64,000 nt of DNA from contig JAVVEP010000005.1 of the NCBI GenBank assembly GCA_032250735.1, positions 27,602 to 91,601 of the forward strand, read 5' to 3'. Under the pieces are notes generated by a model, which had not been told where the DNA came from, made no database searches, and saw only the letters and a list, made by a program, of their open reading frames with translations. This DNA comes from Gammaproteobacteria bacterium. Its GTDB lineage: Bacteria > Pseudomonadota > Gammaproteobacteria > SZUA-152. The translations under genes were made by a program, and so were the position numbers. This document shows, in pieces, positions 7,814 through 15,747 of the stretch (within the stretch, counting starts at the first letter, position 1; each line of letters starts with the position of its first letter).

Positions 7814-8248
7814 ATGGACTATTTCTCAGAGCTGGGCTATCTCGGACTTTTTCTGGCCTCATTCTTGGCGGCCACGATTCTTCCATTGAGTTCTGAGGTG
7901 GTTTTAAGTGTTTTATTAGTAAATGAATTAAATCCCGTTTTGCTGGTTGCTGTTGCGACGCTGGGTAATGTGCTTGGTGCATTTACTAACTATGCGATCG
8001 GATTTTGGGGTAGTAGGGCTTTTGTGCAAAGGGTATTGAAAATACCGGAAGAGGATTTCATAAAGGCAGAGGCGCGGTTTAGGAAGTATGGGGTGATGTC
8101 TTTATTTTTTGCGTGGGTGCCGTTAATCGGCGATGCGTTGACCGTCGTTGCTGGTGTGCTAAGAATTAATTTTTTCTGGTTCTTTGTTTTGGTGGCGTCG
8201 GGGAAATTGATTCGATATATCGTCGTTAGTTATTTAATTCTCTATTAA
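7814..8248 (+). CDS. yqaA: YqaA-like DedA/VTT-fold membrane protein
   Basis: The 144-residue product is almost entirely hydrophobic with about four membrane segments. Its motifs ATILPLSSEVVLSVLL, TLGNVLGAFTNYAIG and FFAWVPLIGDALTVVAG are those of the YqaA branch of the SNARE-associated/VTT superfamily, which relates to DedA proteins. DedA-type proteins are linked to lipid flipping and membrane homeostasis; YqaA itself is uncharacterised. Length matches E. coli YqaA. It is monocistronic here, with no clear ribosome binding site before the ATG. It ends the AT-rich stretch. Confidence 0.85.
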   Translation: MDYFSELGYLGLFLASFLAATILPLSSEVVLSVLLVNELNPVLLVAVATLGNVLGAFTNYAIGFWGSRAFVQRVLKIPEEDFIKAEARFRKYGVMSLFFAWVPLIGDALTVVAGVLRINFFWFFVLVASGKLIRYIVVSYLILY

Positions 8249-8462
8249 TAAATCTATTTGGGTTCAGAGGCATTGATTCCTGGCCTGCCGATACTGCGGT
8301 CTTTCTGTCTTCTCCTCTTCTCCTCCTCTCCTTCTCCGTCCTCAGTGGAATCGACCGTAGTGATTGAAGGGCTATAGTCTTAAAGGGGCGTAGCCCTTTA
8401 TTGCGGTAAAAGATAAGCTCTGTTCAATGGCAGTATTTACCGGGATCCCTGAGGAGACTCAC

Positions 8463-8972
8463 ATGACAGGAATAACGAAGGCGATTGTGGTCGGTGCATT
8501 ACTCTCGCTGGCGATCAACGCCACGGCCAGCGCCGCTGATGTGGTCAATGACAAGAGCATCGGCATGGAGCTGGCGCGCGACATTGCCAACGAGGCGGTA
8601 ATGGCCTGCCGCAGGCAGGGCTACCACGTCAGTGTCGTGGTGGTGGACCGGTTTGGCCTGGTGCGTGCCGCGTTGCGCGATGATCTGGCCTCACGCTTTA
8701 CCCTGGAGATCGCCGAACGCAAGGCCAATCTTACCGTCATGGCCTGGACCGACAGCGGCGCGTTTCGCAAGGCGCGTCCGGATATTCAGCAGGAGCTGAA
8801 TCATATCGAAGGGCTGGTGGTGATGGAGGGTGGTGTGCGAATCGTCTCCGGCGGCTATAACCTGGGCGCTGTGGGTGTCAGTGGTGCGCCAGGGGGTGAG
8901 CGGGATGCCGCCTGCGCCAAGCAGGCCCTGGAAAAGCTCGTGGAACGGATTGAGTTTGCGGTGGACAGTTAG
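8463..8972 (+). CDS. Exported HbpS/GlcG-like protein
   Basis: The start at ATG 8463 is preferred over ATG 8427 because GAGGAG precedes it and a normal signal peptide follows (residues 1-24, ATASA-AD). The 169-residue protein has the GlcG/HbpS fold pattern (PF03928): ACRRQGYHVSVVVVDRFGLV, then AERKANLTVMAW and GGVRIVSGGYNLGAVGVSGAPG. Family members bind haem or small ligands and occur as extracytoplasmic proteins. The ligand here is not known. The gene stands alone and marks the return to high-GC sequence. Confidence 0.82.
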   Translation: MTGITKAIVVGALLSLAINATASAADVVNDKSIGMELARDIANEAVMACRRQGYHVSVVVVDRFGLVRAALRDDLASRFTLEIAERKANLTVMAWTDSGAFRKARPDIQQELNHIEGLVVMEGGVRIVSGGYNLGAVGVSGAPGGERDAACAKQALEKLVERIEFAVDS

Positions 8973-9037
8973 CCTGACGATCCCTTAAATGGTCAGGTCC
9001 CTTACGCTAATGCTGGATTAAACGGATAACAATTAAT

Positions 9038-9301
9038 ATGGGAAATGCTACACACAGCCTGGGTGTCGCTGATATTGATAGCGCTATTCAGATGTTAAAT
9101 GAATACACAGATGAACCTGCCATAAAGCCTTTAATCTCGATATTAGAAGCCCTGAAGCAGGACTCGCATAACGAAACGCTCTTGGCCGAGCTTACGGATA
9201 CCTGGAGAAATCTTGGTGTGTATCAGGGCACCGTCTTGACCTATGTGCCCTATTTTTACATGTATATAGCCGATGATATTTTTGGCGATGATTTAAAATA
9301 A
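9038..9301 (+). CDS. Small hypothetical protein
   Basis: The 87-residue, acidic protein (MGNATHSLGVADIDSAIQ...) has no membrane segment, signal peptide or motif I recognise. The C-terminal half is aromatic-rich (TYVPYFYMYIADDIFGDD). No convincing ribosome binding site precedes the ATG. It stands between a GlcG-like gene and another orphan gene. AT content is above that of the core genes. Confidence 0.45.
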   Translation: MGNATHSLGVADIDSAIQMLNEYTDEPAIKPLISILEALKQDSHNETLLAELTDTWRNLGVYQGTVLTYVPYFYMYIADDIFGDDLK

Positions 9302-9466
9302 ATGGGCTTCAATGGACTTGGCGCCGCCGGCCATTAGGGGCTGTGCGGGGTTTTCTGATTACCTTTAATGGTGGACATTGCACGAAAAGGTGTAGGATGC
9401 GAGAGTCTACAAGAACGTAAGTGCGGAGCAAGCCTTACCATGAGCCCATCATTAGGAGTAACAACA

Positions 9467-9868
9467 ATGGAAGGTATCAGCGACATAAAAATTATCGGGA
9501 TCGATGAGATGCGCCCACCGAGAATCAGAAAGGAGCCGTACATCGATCTCGTCTTCAAACTCTCGCATAAAGCGCCAGCAGAGTGGTGCAAAGACTTTAA
9601 TGACAGTTTGTCGAAAAACGTTTACACGCCGAAGATTAATCCCACTGATGGAGTATACATTCTCACCTGGGTAAGGACGATCAATGAGGTTGCTGGTCAT
9701 TTTCAGTATCTCAAGAGCAGCGTCAAGGAATGTTCCGAGCGCTATATTGAAAAGGCACAAAGAATCGCAAGTGCAACGGCGGGCGGCAACAGTCAGTTGA
9801 AGGGGGAAGGTGGCGAGCAGGGGCGATTGAATACCGTCATGGCCGAGCTGGATTATGAGCTGGAATAG
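9467..9868 (+). CDS. Hypothetical soluble protein
   Basis: A 133-residue product starting MEGISDIKIIGID. I chose ATG 9467 because AGGAG lies eight bases upstream; the frame is open to 9368 but lacks a site there. The central part KLSHKAPAEWCKDFNDSL and the segment about positions and strand pairing suggest a compact alpha-beta domain. The last 30 residues are Gly-Ser-Glu rich and probably flexible. No family recognised. Confidence 0.55.
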   Translation: MEGISDIKIIGIDEMRPPRIRKEPYIDLVFKLSHKAPAEWCKDFNDSLSKNVYTPKINPTDGVYILTWVRTINEVAGHFQYLKSSVKECSERYIEKAQRIASATAGGNSQLKGEGGEQGRLNTVMAELDYELE

Positions 9869-10007
9869 AAGGACCCGGATTAAAGGTCGTTAAAGTGGCA
9901 GAGCCCTAACTTGTTACGCCAATTTGCGCAGTGCCTGGAAATATCCAGATCAGTTCCCGAGGTATCCCTGACTTCATATCTTCAATTCATCCCCTGGGTG
10001 TAACGCG

Positions 10008-10550
10008 ATGAAAACAATCTTGCTGACCTTTTCCGCGACCCTCGCCGCTGTGGCCATGGCGGGGTATCTTTTCCTGACTCCCCTGCTGGGCGCCTTTGGG
10101 CTGGCGGCGACGTCCATTGACCGGTTACAGGATCTGGTGGCGTCAAAGCAGATCGTCGATCGGGTGAAGCGGCGTCATCAACAGAAGAGTCGTGTCGTTT
10201 CCAAAAAATTTGCCAAGAAGTCATCGCGGCGGGTGGCCTCGACCGCACTGGCGGCGGTGACGATCGGGACGGTGGCGGTTGCGGTCACTACCATGAGTCT
10301 TGAGGTGGCCGATTACTGCGAGGAAAAGGCTTCGTTGCAGGAGGACGCCAATATCCTCTATGGCACCAATGAGTCCGTGGACATGGAGCAATGTATCGAG
10401 GAGGGCAAACAGGACTCGAAGGCGTTGTTTGTAGAGCTGAGAAGTTCCTCGGCGGATGCGGTATCCAATGCGTTTGAAGCGACCGCCAACTACAGCGCGG
10501 AGAAATGGGATGCGGTGTGGGAGCGGGCCAGGGCGTGGCTGTCGGATTAG
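10008..10550 (+). CDS. Hypothetical membrane protein
   Basis: The 180-residue product has a hydrophobic segment at residues about 5-32, a very basic stretch at about 50-75 (RVKRRHQQKSRVVSKKFAKK), then a second hydrophobic segment at about 78-100 (ALAAVTIGTVAVAVTTM). The C-terminal 80 residues are acidic, with two cysteines (YCEEK, QCIEEG), and probably lie outside the cytoplasm. The basic loop is consistent with an inside position between two membrane passes. No family recognised. Confidence 0.5.
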   Translation: MKTILLTFSATLAAVAMAGYLFLTPLLGAFGLAATSIDRLQDLVASKQIVDRVKRRHQQKSRVVSKKFAKKSSRRVASTALAAVTIGTVAVAVTTMSLEVADYCEEKASLQEDANILYGTNESVDMEQCIEEGKQDSKALFVELRSSSADAVSNAFEATANYSAEKWDAVWERARAWLSD

Positions 10551-10575
10551 TGGGTTCGTTCGCCGCCATGCACAC

Positions 10576-10611
10576 TCTCTGTTGCACCCTCTGTCGCACT
10601 CCCTGTCCACA
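10576..10611. repeat. 12-bp tandem repeat, three copies
   Basis: Units TCTCTGTTGCAC, CCTCTGTCGCAC and TCCCTGTCCACA lie between the stop at 10550 and ynfA. It is one of the recurrent 12-bp-period arrays in this window. Confidence 0.6.
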
Positions 10612-10637
10612 TTAATATTCTGGGCGCTTAAGGACTC

Positions 10638-10967
10638 ATGAAATTGTTGACGACCACCGGTCTGTTTTTTGTCACGGCCATTGCGGAGATTGTGGGCTGT
10701 TATTTGCCGTATCTCTGGTTGCAGAATCGTGCGCCGGTATGGGTGCTGCTGCCTGCGGCGGCGTCGCTGATATTATTCGCCTGGTTGCTGACCCTCCACC
10801 CGACGTCGGCCGGGCGCGTGTACGCGGCATATGGGGGCGTCTATGTCGCCACCGCCTTGTTGTGGTTATGGGTGGTGGACGGCGAACGCCCCCAGCTGTG
10901 GGATATCACCGGTGCGGGTGTGGCTATTGCAGGGATGGCGATCATTATGTTTGCGCCTCGCACTTAG
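10638..10967 (+). CDS. ynfA: YnfA/UPF0060 family membrane protein
   Basis: The 109-residue protein has four membrane segments and the family landmarks [33 protein letters not shown] and [20 protein letters not shown]. YnfA is an inner-membrane protein related to small multidrug resistance transporters; the E. coli protein is 108 residues. Transport activity has been proposed for some homologues. An AAGGA site is five bases before the ATG. The gene follows a 12-bp tandem repeat and has no obvious operon partner. Confidence 0.92.
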   Translation: MKLLTTTGLFFVTAIAEIVGCYLPYLWLQNRAPVWVLLPAAASLILFAWLLTLHPTSAGRVYAAYGGVYVATALLWLWVVDGERPQLWDITGAGVAIAGMAIIMFAPRT

Positions 10968-11079
10968 TTGCTGTAGCCGTACGCGTGGGTTCGACCGGCG
11001 TGGTATGCTCGGCTGCGGATAAGACGCCGTGATGGGAATGCGCATGGCAATGGAATGTTTTATGACAGGAGTAACGGGA

Positions 11080-11346
11080 ATGGATGCCGAAAAGATTACG
11101 CTGAGAATGGAGAGCGGCAACGAGATGGAGGTGGTGGTGTTCAGCAAGCGCGCCTCCCTGATCGAGGTTGTGCTGGGCGAGGGTGTGCACAGCGTCAGGT
11201 GTGGACTGAAGCCGACCCGGGACGGTTCGGCCTATGTTGGCACCGTCATGGGCCGGGAGATTGTGTACCCGCGAAGTAGCGCCGAGGTGCAGGCGGATAT
11301 CGACCGCGCCAATCTCGATGCGCGAAATTCGCTGTCACCACGATAG
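11080..11346 (+). CDS. Small hypothetical protein
   Basis: An 88-residue product (MDAEKITLRMESGNEMEV...). The ATG at 11080 is chosen because AGGAG sits nine bases upstream, although the frame has earlier ATGs at 11029 and 11044. Predicted beta strands dominate the first 60 residues (VVVFSKRASLIEVVLGEG, SVRCGLKPTRDGSAYVG), followed by a short helix with VQADIDRAN. No family recognised. Confidence 0.55.
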   Translation: MDAEKITLRMESGNEMEVVVFSKRASLIEVVLGEGVHSVRCGLKPTRDGSAYVGTVMGREIVYPRSSAEVQADIDRANLDARNSLSPR

Positions 11347-11501
11347 CGTTATCTGAAATGGCGGGGCGGCTAAGGCCCCGCAATATCCGGGTTTATTTGC
11401 TTGTTTCAGGCCACTCGCCTGCGAGTCAGCACGCCTTGCCGCGAGTTGAGTATGGAATGGGTCACGCTATACTTCGACTACACTCCCTGCAAGGTAATGA
11501 C

Positions 11502-12476
11502 ATGACCCCGATACCGTTATACGTTTCACCGCGCCTTTCAACAGACCCTTCACCGCGCCTTTCATTGCACTCATCAGCGGGTGCGGCGCGACGTATCACT
11601 ACGCTTGTCCTCAGTCTCTTTTTTCTCTGCCTATGGATTGGCCCCGTGAGGGCGGAGATCCCCTTCGCCGATGGGCACATCCACTATAACTGGGACCATG
11701 CCGAGGTCACCTCGGTGCAGACGGTGGTCGAGACACTCCGACGGGAGAAAGTGGGGCTCACCCTGGTCTCCAGTACCCCGAGCCATCTGGCGCTGGAGCT
11801 GCGGGCCGCCGGTGGTGATTGGGTGATCCCCTTGTTCAGTCCCTATATCCATGAGCAGGGCAAGCGTGACTGGCATCTCGACCAGGCCGTTGTGCAGCAG
11901 GCTGCCCAGGGTCTGCAACAGGGGATCTATTTCGGCATTGGCGAGATCCACTTCATGAGCGGCTTTTTGCCCAGGCCGGATAATGCGATCTTTCTCCAGC
12001 TCATGGGGCTGGCCGGGCAGCATCGCGTGCCGGTGCTGATTCACGTGGATGCCTCCGACGAAACCTATTTTGTGGGTATCTGCAAGGCCCACCCGGCAAT
12101 CAAGATCATCTTTGCCCACGCCGGTGGCAATCTGAAACCGGCGCATATCCGTTCGGTGCTTGAACAGTGCCCCAATGTCTGGGTCGACCTGTCGGCGCGG
12201 GACGACTGGCGTTATGGCGGCCTGACTGATGGCAACGGTCTCCTGCTGCCCGGCTGGAAGAGCGTGGTACTGGATTTCCCCCAGCGTTTCTTTACCGGCA
12301 CTGATCCCGTGTGGCGGGTGACGCGTACCCAGAGCTGGGATGAATCGGATGACGGCTGGGATCACTATCAACAGTTATACCGGTATCACCAGACCTGGCT
12401 GAGGGATCTACCGGAGGATGTGCACAGGAAAATCGCCTGGGACAATGTCAAACAGTTACTGTCCACTAAGCACTAG
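11502..12476 (+). CDS. Exported metal-dependent amidohydrolase-family protein
   Basis: From ATG 11502 the 324-residue product has a long N-terminal region ending in a hydrophobic segment (residues about 32-49) and a probable cleavage after VRA. The mature part begins IPFADGHIHYNW, giving the DxHxH metal site, followed by GIGEIHF, VPVLIHVDAS, IIFAHAGGN and TGTDPVW, which supply the remaining ligands and the catalytic Asp of the PF04909-type amidohydrolase fold. Substrate cannot be read from sequence; a TIM-barrel hydrolase or lactonase in the periplasm is the reasonable inference. The leader contains a 24-bp duplication (11525-11572) that lengthens the N terminus. Confidence 0.75.
   Translation: MTPIPLYVSPRLSTDPSPRLSLHSSAGAARRITTLVLSLFFLCLWIGPVRAEIPFADGHIHYNWDHAEVTSVQTVVETLRREKVGLTLVSSTPSHLALELRAAGGDWVIPLFSPYIHEQGKRDWHLDQAVVQQAAQGLQQGIYFGIGEIHFMSGFLPRPDNAIFLQLMGLAGQHRVPVLIHVDASDETYFVGICKAHPAIKIIFAHAGGNLKPAHIRSVLEQCPNVWVDLSARDDWRYGGLTDGNGLLLPGWKSVVLDFPQRFFTGTDPVWRVTRTQSWDESDDGWDHYQQLYRYHQTWLRDLPEDVHRKIAWDNVKQLLSTKH
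11525..11572. repeat. 24-bp tandem duplication in the amidohydrolase leader
   Basis: TTCACCGCGCCTTTCA begins each of two 24-bp units. It encodes a repeated SPRLS-type peptide upstream of the signal sequence and keeps the frame. Confidence 0.6.
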
Positions 12477-12509
12477 TACTAAGCACTGTAAAAAGGGAGT
12501 CGCGTTATT

Positions 12510-12812
12510 GTGGGTTCCGAGCAGCAGGAGAAGTGGTCACAGCGGGTCACCGAGCAGAGTAATGCGCTGGATCTTGAACCCGGCGTGTTTACCCTTGAAA
12601 ACCCGCGCCAGATTGCTGAGTCGCTGCAACGCTCGGCCGAGCGCAGTCAGCGGCGCAAGACCGATCCCTTTCGTTCGGCGATGTCGATGCTGAACTTCTA
12701 TATCAATCGCGCGGGAAAAAATCTTCCCGCCGCGCAGCAGGAACGGCTGGAGCAGACCAAGGATGAATTGCGGGATCTCTATGGCAGGCCGCGCCAGCGA
12801 CACCAAAAATAG
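12510..12812 (+). CDS. DUF3175 family protein
   Basis: The 100-residue basic protein starts at GTG 12510, ten bases after GGGAG. It contains WSQRVTEQSNALDLEPGVF, then SLQRSAERSQRRKTDPFRS and SMLNFYINRAGKNLP, the conserved blocks of DUF3175. The family is small, soluble and of unknown function. It follows the amidohydrolase gene by 33 bases and may share its transcript. Confidence 0.85.
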   Translation: MGSEQQEKWSQRVTEQSNALDLEPGVFTLENPRQIAESLQRSAERSQRRKTDPFRSAMSMLNFYINRAGKNLPAAQQERLEQTKDELRDLYGRPRQRHQK

Positions 12813-12931
12813 CCCAGACAGATATGTCGGCTAATCGGCACGGTTTGGTTGTTATGGTCCCTTATAAAAAGTCCGGCAAAAAGGACACAGTGAACTTTCG
12901 TCGAACTCCCCGTTGCGGTTAGAATGAATGC

Positions 12932-13195
12932 ATGACCGACAGTCAACAACACGCAATCCAATACGAAAAAAAGCACGAAACCCGGCGCTGTCCCCGCTGT
13001 GAGGTCGAATTCGAATGCAAGGCGGGCTCGATTCTGCTGTGCCAGTGCCAGACCCTCTACCTGACCCAGGAACAGATGGAGTATGTCAGCGCGCAGTATG
13101 ATGACTGCCTGTGCGTGTCGTGTCTGGGGGACCTGCGCAGCGAATACAATTGCCGGCAATTTGAAAAAAGGCTGCGCGACACCCGCCGGCAGTAG
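12932..13195 (+). CDS. Cysteine-rich CWC family protein
   Basis: The 87-residue protein has CPRCEVEFECKAGSILLCQC in its first half and DDCLCVSCLGDL in the second, the eight-cysteine pattern of the CWC family, expected to bind zinc. The role is unknown. Length is normal for the family. No ribosome binding site is obvious before the ATG. It is convergent with the fapA-like gene, whose stop lies 15 bases away. Confidence 0.82.
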   Translation: MTDSQQHAIQYEKKHETRRCPRCEVEFECKAGSILLCQCQTLYLTQEQMEYVSAQYDDCLCVSCLGDLRSEYNCRQFEKRLRDTRRQ

Positions 13196-13210
13196 TGGTT
13201 GTGCGGTCGG

Positions 13211-14860
13211 CTAGCCGTGGTGGAAGCTGACCTTCTTGTCTTCCAGCACGAAGCTGCCGGCCTCGGTGCGATCCTGCACTATATGCGTCTTGTCGCCGAT
13301 GGTAATGGAGACCCCCGGATAGGCGTGCTTTCTTACCGTCACCGTGGCGGAGCCGGTCAACTCATCCTGTGTCTCGACCTGTGCCTTTTCCTGCTCGATG
13401 GTCGCCAGATCGTCGTTGTATTTCGTCAGTGTGCTCAAGGCCCTGGCCATGATGGCCTTGCTCTTGTCGTCGGTCAGCCCCCTCAGGCGATTGATCAGGG
13501 TGGTCAGCTTTGCGCATTCCTCGATCTTTTCTTCGTGGGCGGTGGAGAGCTGCTGTGCCTTTGCATGCAGTTCGGGATTGTTGCCGACCTCGATCACGGT
13601 CTTTACGTTGGCCTGCGAGCCCAGTATCTGTGCCTCTATCGCCAGTATGGCCCTGGTTTTGCCGCCGAGGATATGACCTTTCTTGGCGCCCTTTTTGCCG
13701 ACCACAATCTTGTTGAGGGCAGAGAGCTCGCTGTGTGACACCAGCTCGCCGACGGTGATGTTGCCGCCCGCCTGTACGATCGCGTTTTCGATAAAGCGGG
13801 CCTCGATGGATCCCTCGCTGGACAACAGGGCCGCGCCCTGGCCAGGCTCGCCGGTCGCGGTGCGCAGTTCGCCCCGGCCGATCACGCCCTTGCTCACCAC
13901 GATATTGCCCTGCGCCTTGAGCGTGGCGCCTTCCATCATGCCGGTGATGATGATGTCGCCGGTGGCGATAATCTGCATGCCCTCGACCACGTCGCCCTGA
14001 ATGTTGACGGTGCCATCAAAGTCGATATTGCCGGTGGATAGATCCACCTCCTTGATGTTGATCACCGGGCTGACATTCATGCCGCGCTCGACGATTTCGG
14101 GCTGGCCGCCGGTGCTGGCTCGCAACAGTGCCCGGTCGTCGGCGTCGATCTCGACGCCGGTGAGCTTGCCCGAGAACGCAAGGTCCTTGCCTGACTTCGC
14201 CGGAATCACCTTGCCATGCACATCGACACCGTTAACGCCGCTGGTGGGCGGTATCTTGCGCATCAGCGCATCCCCGGCCTTGACCGTGATGAAGGCGCCG
14301 ATTTCGTGGTAATCGACGCTGCCATCGTCATTGATCTGCGGGCGGGTGTCTTTCGCCTCGCTGATCAGGCTCTCGAAGCATGCGTCTTCGCCGTGCTGCG
14401 GGGGCGTGCTTTCGGCGATCAGGCAATGCTCGGTGCTATTGCCGGCGAGCGCCTGCGCGATGGCCGATGCATTAATGCCGTGGGTGATCGCCAGCTCGGC
14501 CAGGGCCTGATTGACCTGTGTTGCGCTGACCGGCTGCCCGCCGACAGGAGGGGTGACTGACAGGTGGACCGTGGTGGCATCGTCAGCGACCTTGATCGCC
14601 AGCTCGCCATCCAGTCGATCGCCGATCACAATTTCGCTCGCCGCGTCGGATTTTCCCAGCAGACTACAGACCTGTGCCAGCCCATCGTTGAGCAGGTGCC
14701 AGTGGCTGTGCCCCTGCTCGATGAGCAGCGTGTTTAACTGGGCAAGGTTGAGTGCGGGAATGGCCGTGCCACCGGGCAGGACGGCGATGAGCTGGGTGTT
14801 GTCATCACTGGCCCGGAAGGAGATCGAAGGGTTCGCGGAAGGGTCGCCGGTTTCGCTCAT
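13211..14860 (-). CDS. FapA/DUF342 domain protein
   Basis: The 549-residue protein (from ATG 14860, MSETGDPSANPS) has the DUF342 core: GVNGVDVHGKVIPAKSGKD, then repeated short beta-helix strands such as VNIQGDVVEGMQI, GDIIITGMMEGATLKAQGN and VVSKGVIGRGEL, and a C-terminal coiled coil (about residues 400-480). FapA-type proteins were named from a Vibrio protein that affects polar flagellar assembly, and they are widespread; a shape-determining or polymer-forming role is inferred from the bactofilin-like helix. An upstream extension to 14992 is open but unlike the family, so I used the later start. No flagellar gene is adjacent. Confidence 0.83.
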   Translation of the reverse strand: MSETGDPSANPSISFRASDDNTQLIAVLPGGTAIPALNLAQLNTLLIEQGHSHWHLLNDGLAQVCSLLGKSDAASEIVIGDRLDGELAIKVADDATTVHLSVTPPVGGQPVSATQVNQALAELAITHGINASAIAQALAGNSTEHCLIAESTPPQHGEDACFESLISEAKDTRPQINDDGSVDYHEIGAFITVKAGDALMRKIPPTSGVNGVDVHGKVIPAKSGKDLAFSGKLTGVEIDADDRALLRASTGGQPEIVERGMNVSPVINIKEVDLSTGNIDFDGTVNIQGDVVEGMQIIATGDIIITGMMEGATLKAQGNIVVSKGVIGRGELRTATGEPGQGAALLSSEGSIEARFIENAIVQAGGNITVGELVSHSELSALNKIVVGKKGAKKGHILGGKTRAILAIEAQILGSQANVKTVIEVGNNPELHAKAQQLSTAHEEKIEECAKLTTLINRLRGLTDDKSKAIMARALSTLTKYNDDLATIEQEKAQVETQDELTGSATVTVRKHAYPGVSITIGDKTHIVQDRTEAGSFVLEDKKVSFHHG

Positions 14861-15048
14861 GTGGACAGTATACTGATGTCGCCAATAATTTATATTACTA
14901 ATTACTGCCACGGATTGTGGAGCGCGATAGAAGATTTTCGGAATCCGGCGCGGCCATTCTGGTAGGGTGGGGAGTGGTGGCATCGGTGACATCCATGCTG
15001 CACCAATAACACACCCAGGCTATAGCTAGATAACGATAAGGATAAAAG

Positions 15049-15675
15049 ATGGATCGCGTTCGGATTGGTGAGAATTTTGACCGGCAGCCCCTGTGGAAGA
15101 TTTTTATTGGCGTGCCGTTGATCTATCTGCCGTTGCTGTTTTCCATTCCTTTTGTGGCCATTTGTGTCTGGCTGGTGAAGGCCCATTTACGGTTAATGGG
15201 CGCCAGGGAGATTCGGCCGTTCAGTGATTTTGTGCCGGGCTGGGACTCGCACCGTTATCGGTACCAGAATCAGATCATCTATTCGACGGGCGCGGGCTGG
15301 CATAACCTGCGTCACTATCGTTTGTACTGGCTGTTCAATTGCAAATTGTACTGTCCGCTAAGCGTCGGCCTGTTCCGCTATGTGGGTTACCTGGTGATGG
15401 TGGTGGAAAACTGGTGGTGTCCCTTTGGTCACGACAAGAAGGCCGAGTATCAACAGGGGGCGATTGATAAATCGTACTGGCATCTGCATGAGCAGGAGCA
15501 GGCGCGGCTGAATCCGGAGGACTGTGCCAACCCCATCTGGAATGAGGCGCATGAACAGGAACAGCAGCAGGCGGGGCGAGACGCGGCGCTAGGGCGAAAC
15601 GCGCCGGCAAGAAAAAACACGACCGTAAAGAAAAACGCGGCGCTAGAGATAGACGCGCAGACAGAGAGCGAATAG
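15049..15675 (+). CDS. Hypothetical membrane protein
   Basis: The 208-residue product starts six bases after AAGGA. It has one strong hydrophobic segment at about residues 15-42 (KIFIGVPLIYLPLLFSIPF...), a middle part rich in Trp, Tyr and His (YRYQNQIIYS, GWHNLRHYRLYWLFNCKLYC) and a Gln/Ala/Lys-rich, poorly conserved-looking tail. It contains the pattern WWCPFGHDKK. I recognise no family; an integral membrane protein with cytoplasmic tail is all that can be said. Confidence 0.5.
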   Translation: MDRVRIGENFDRQPLWKIFIGVPLIYLPLLFSIPFVAICVWLVKAHLRLMGAREIRPFSDFVPGWDSHRYRYQNQIIYSTGAGWHNLRHYRLYWLFNCKLYCPLSVGLFRYVGYLVMVVENWWCPFGHDKKAEYQQGAIDKSYWHLHEQEQARLNPEDCANPIWNEAHEQEQQQAGRDAALGRNAPARKNTTVKKNAALEIDAQTESE

Positions 15676-15747
15676 CGCGCGTGAGCGTGCGTGTGCAATG
15701 AGGATGAAAGGAAGATTCCGGTTAGGCGCGCCTGCGTCGCAAGCTAT

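Noticed and set aside
11631..12371. 246-codon minus-strand frame
   Set aside because: Antisense to the amidohydrolase, which carries a full set of metal ligands.
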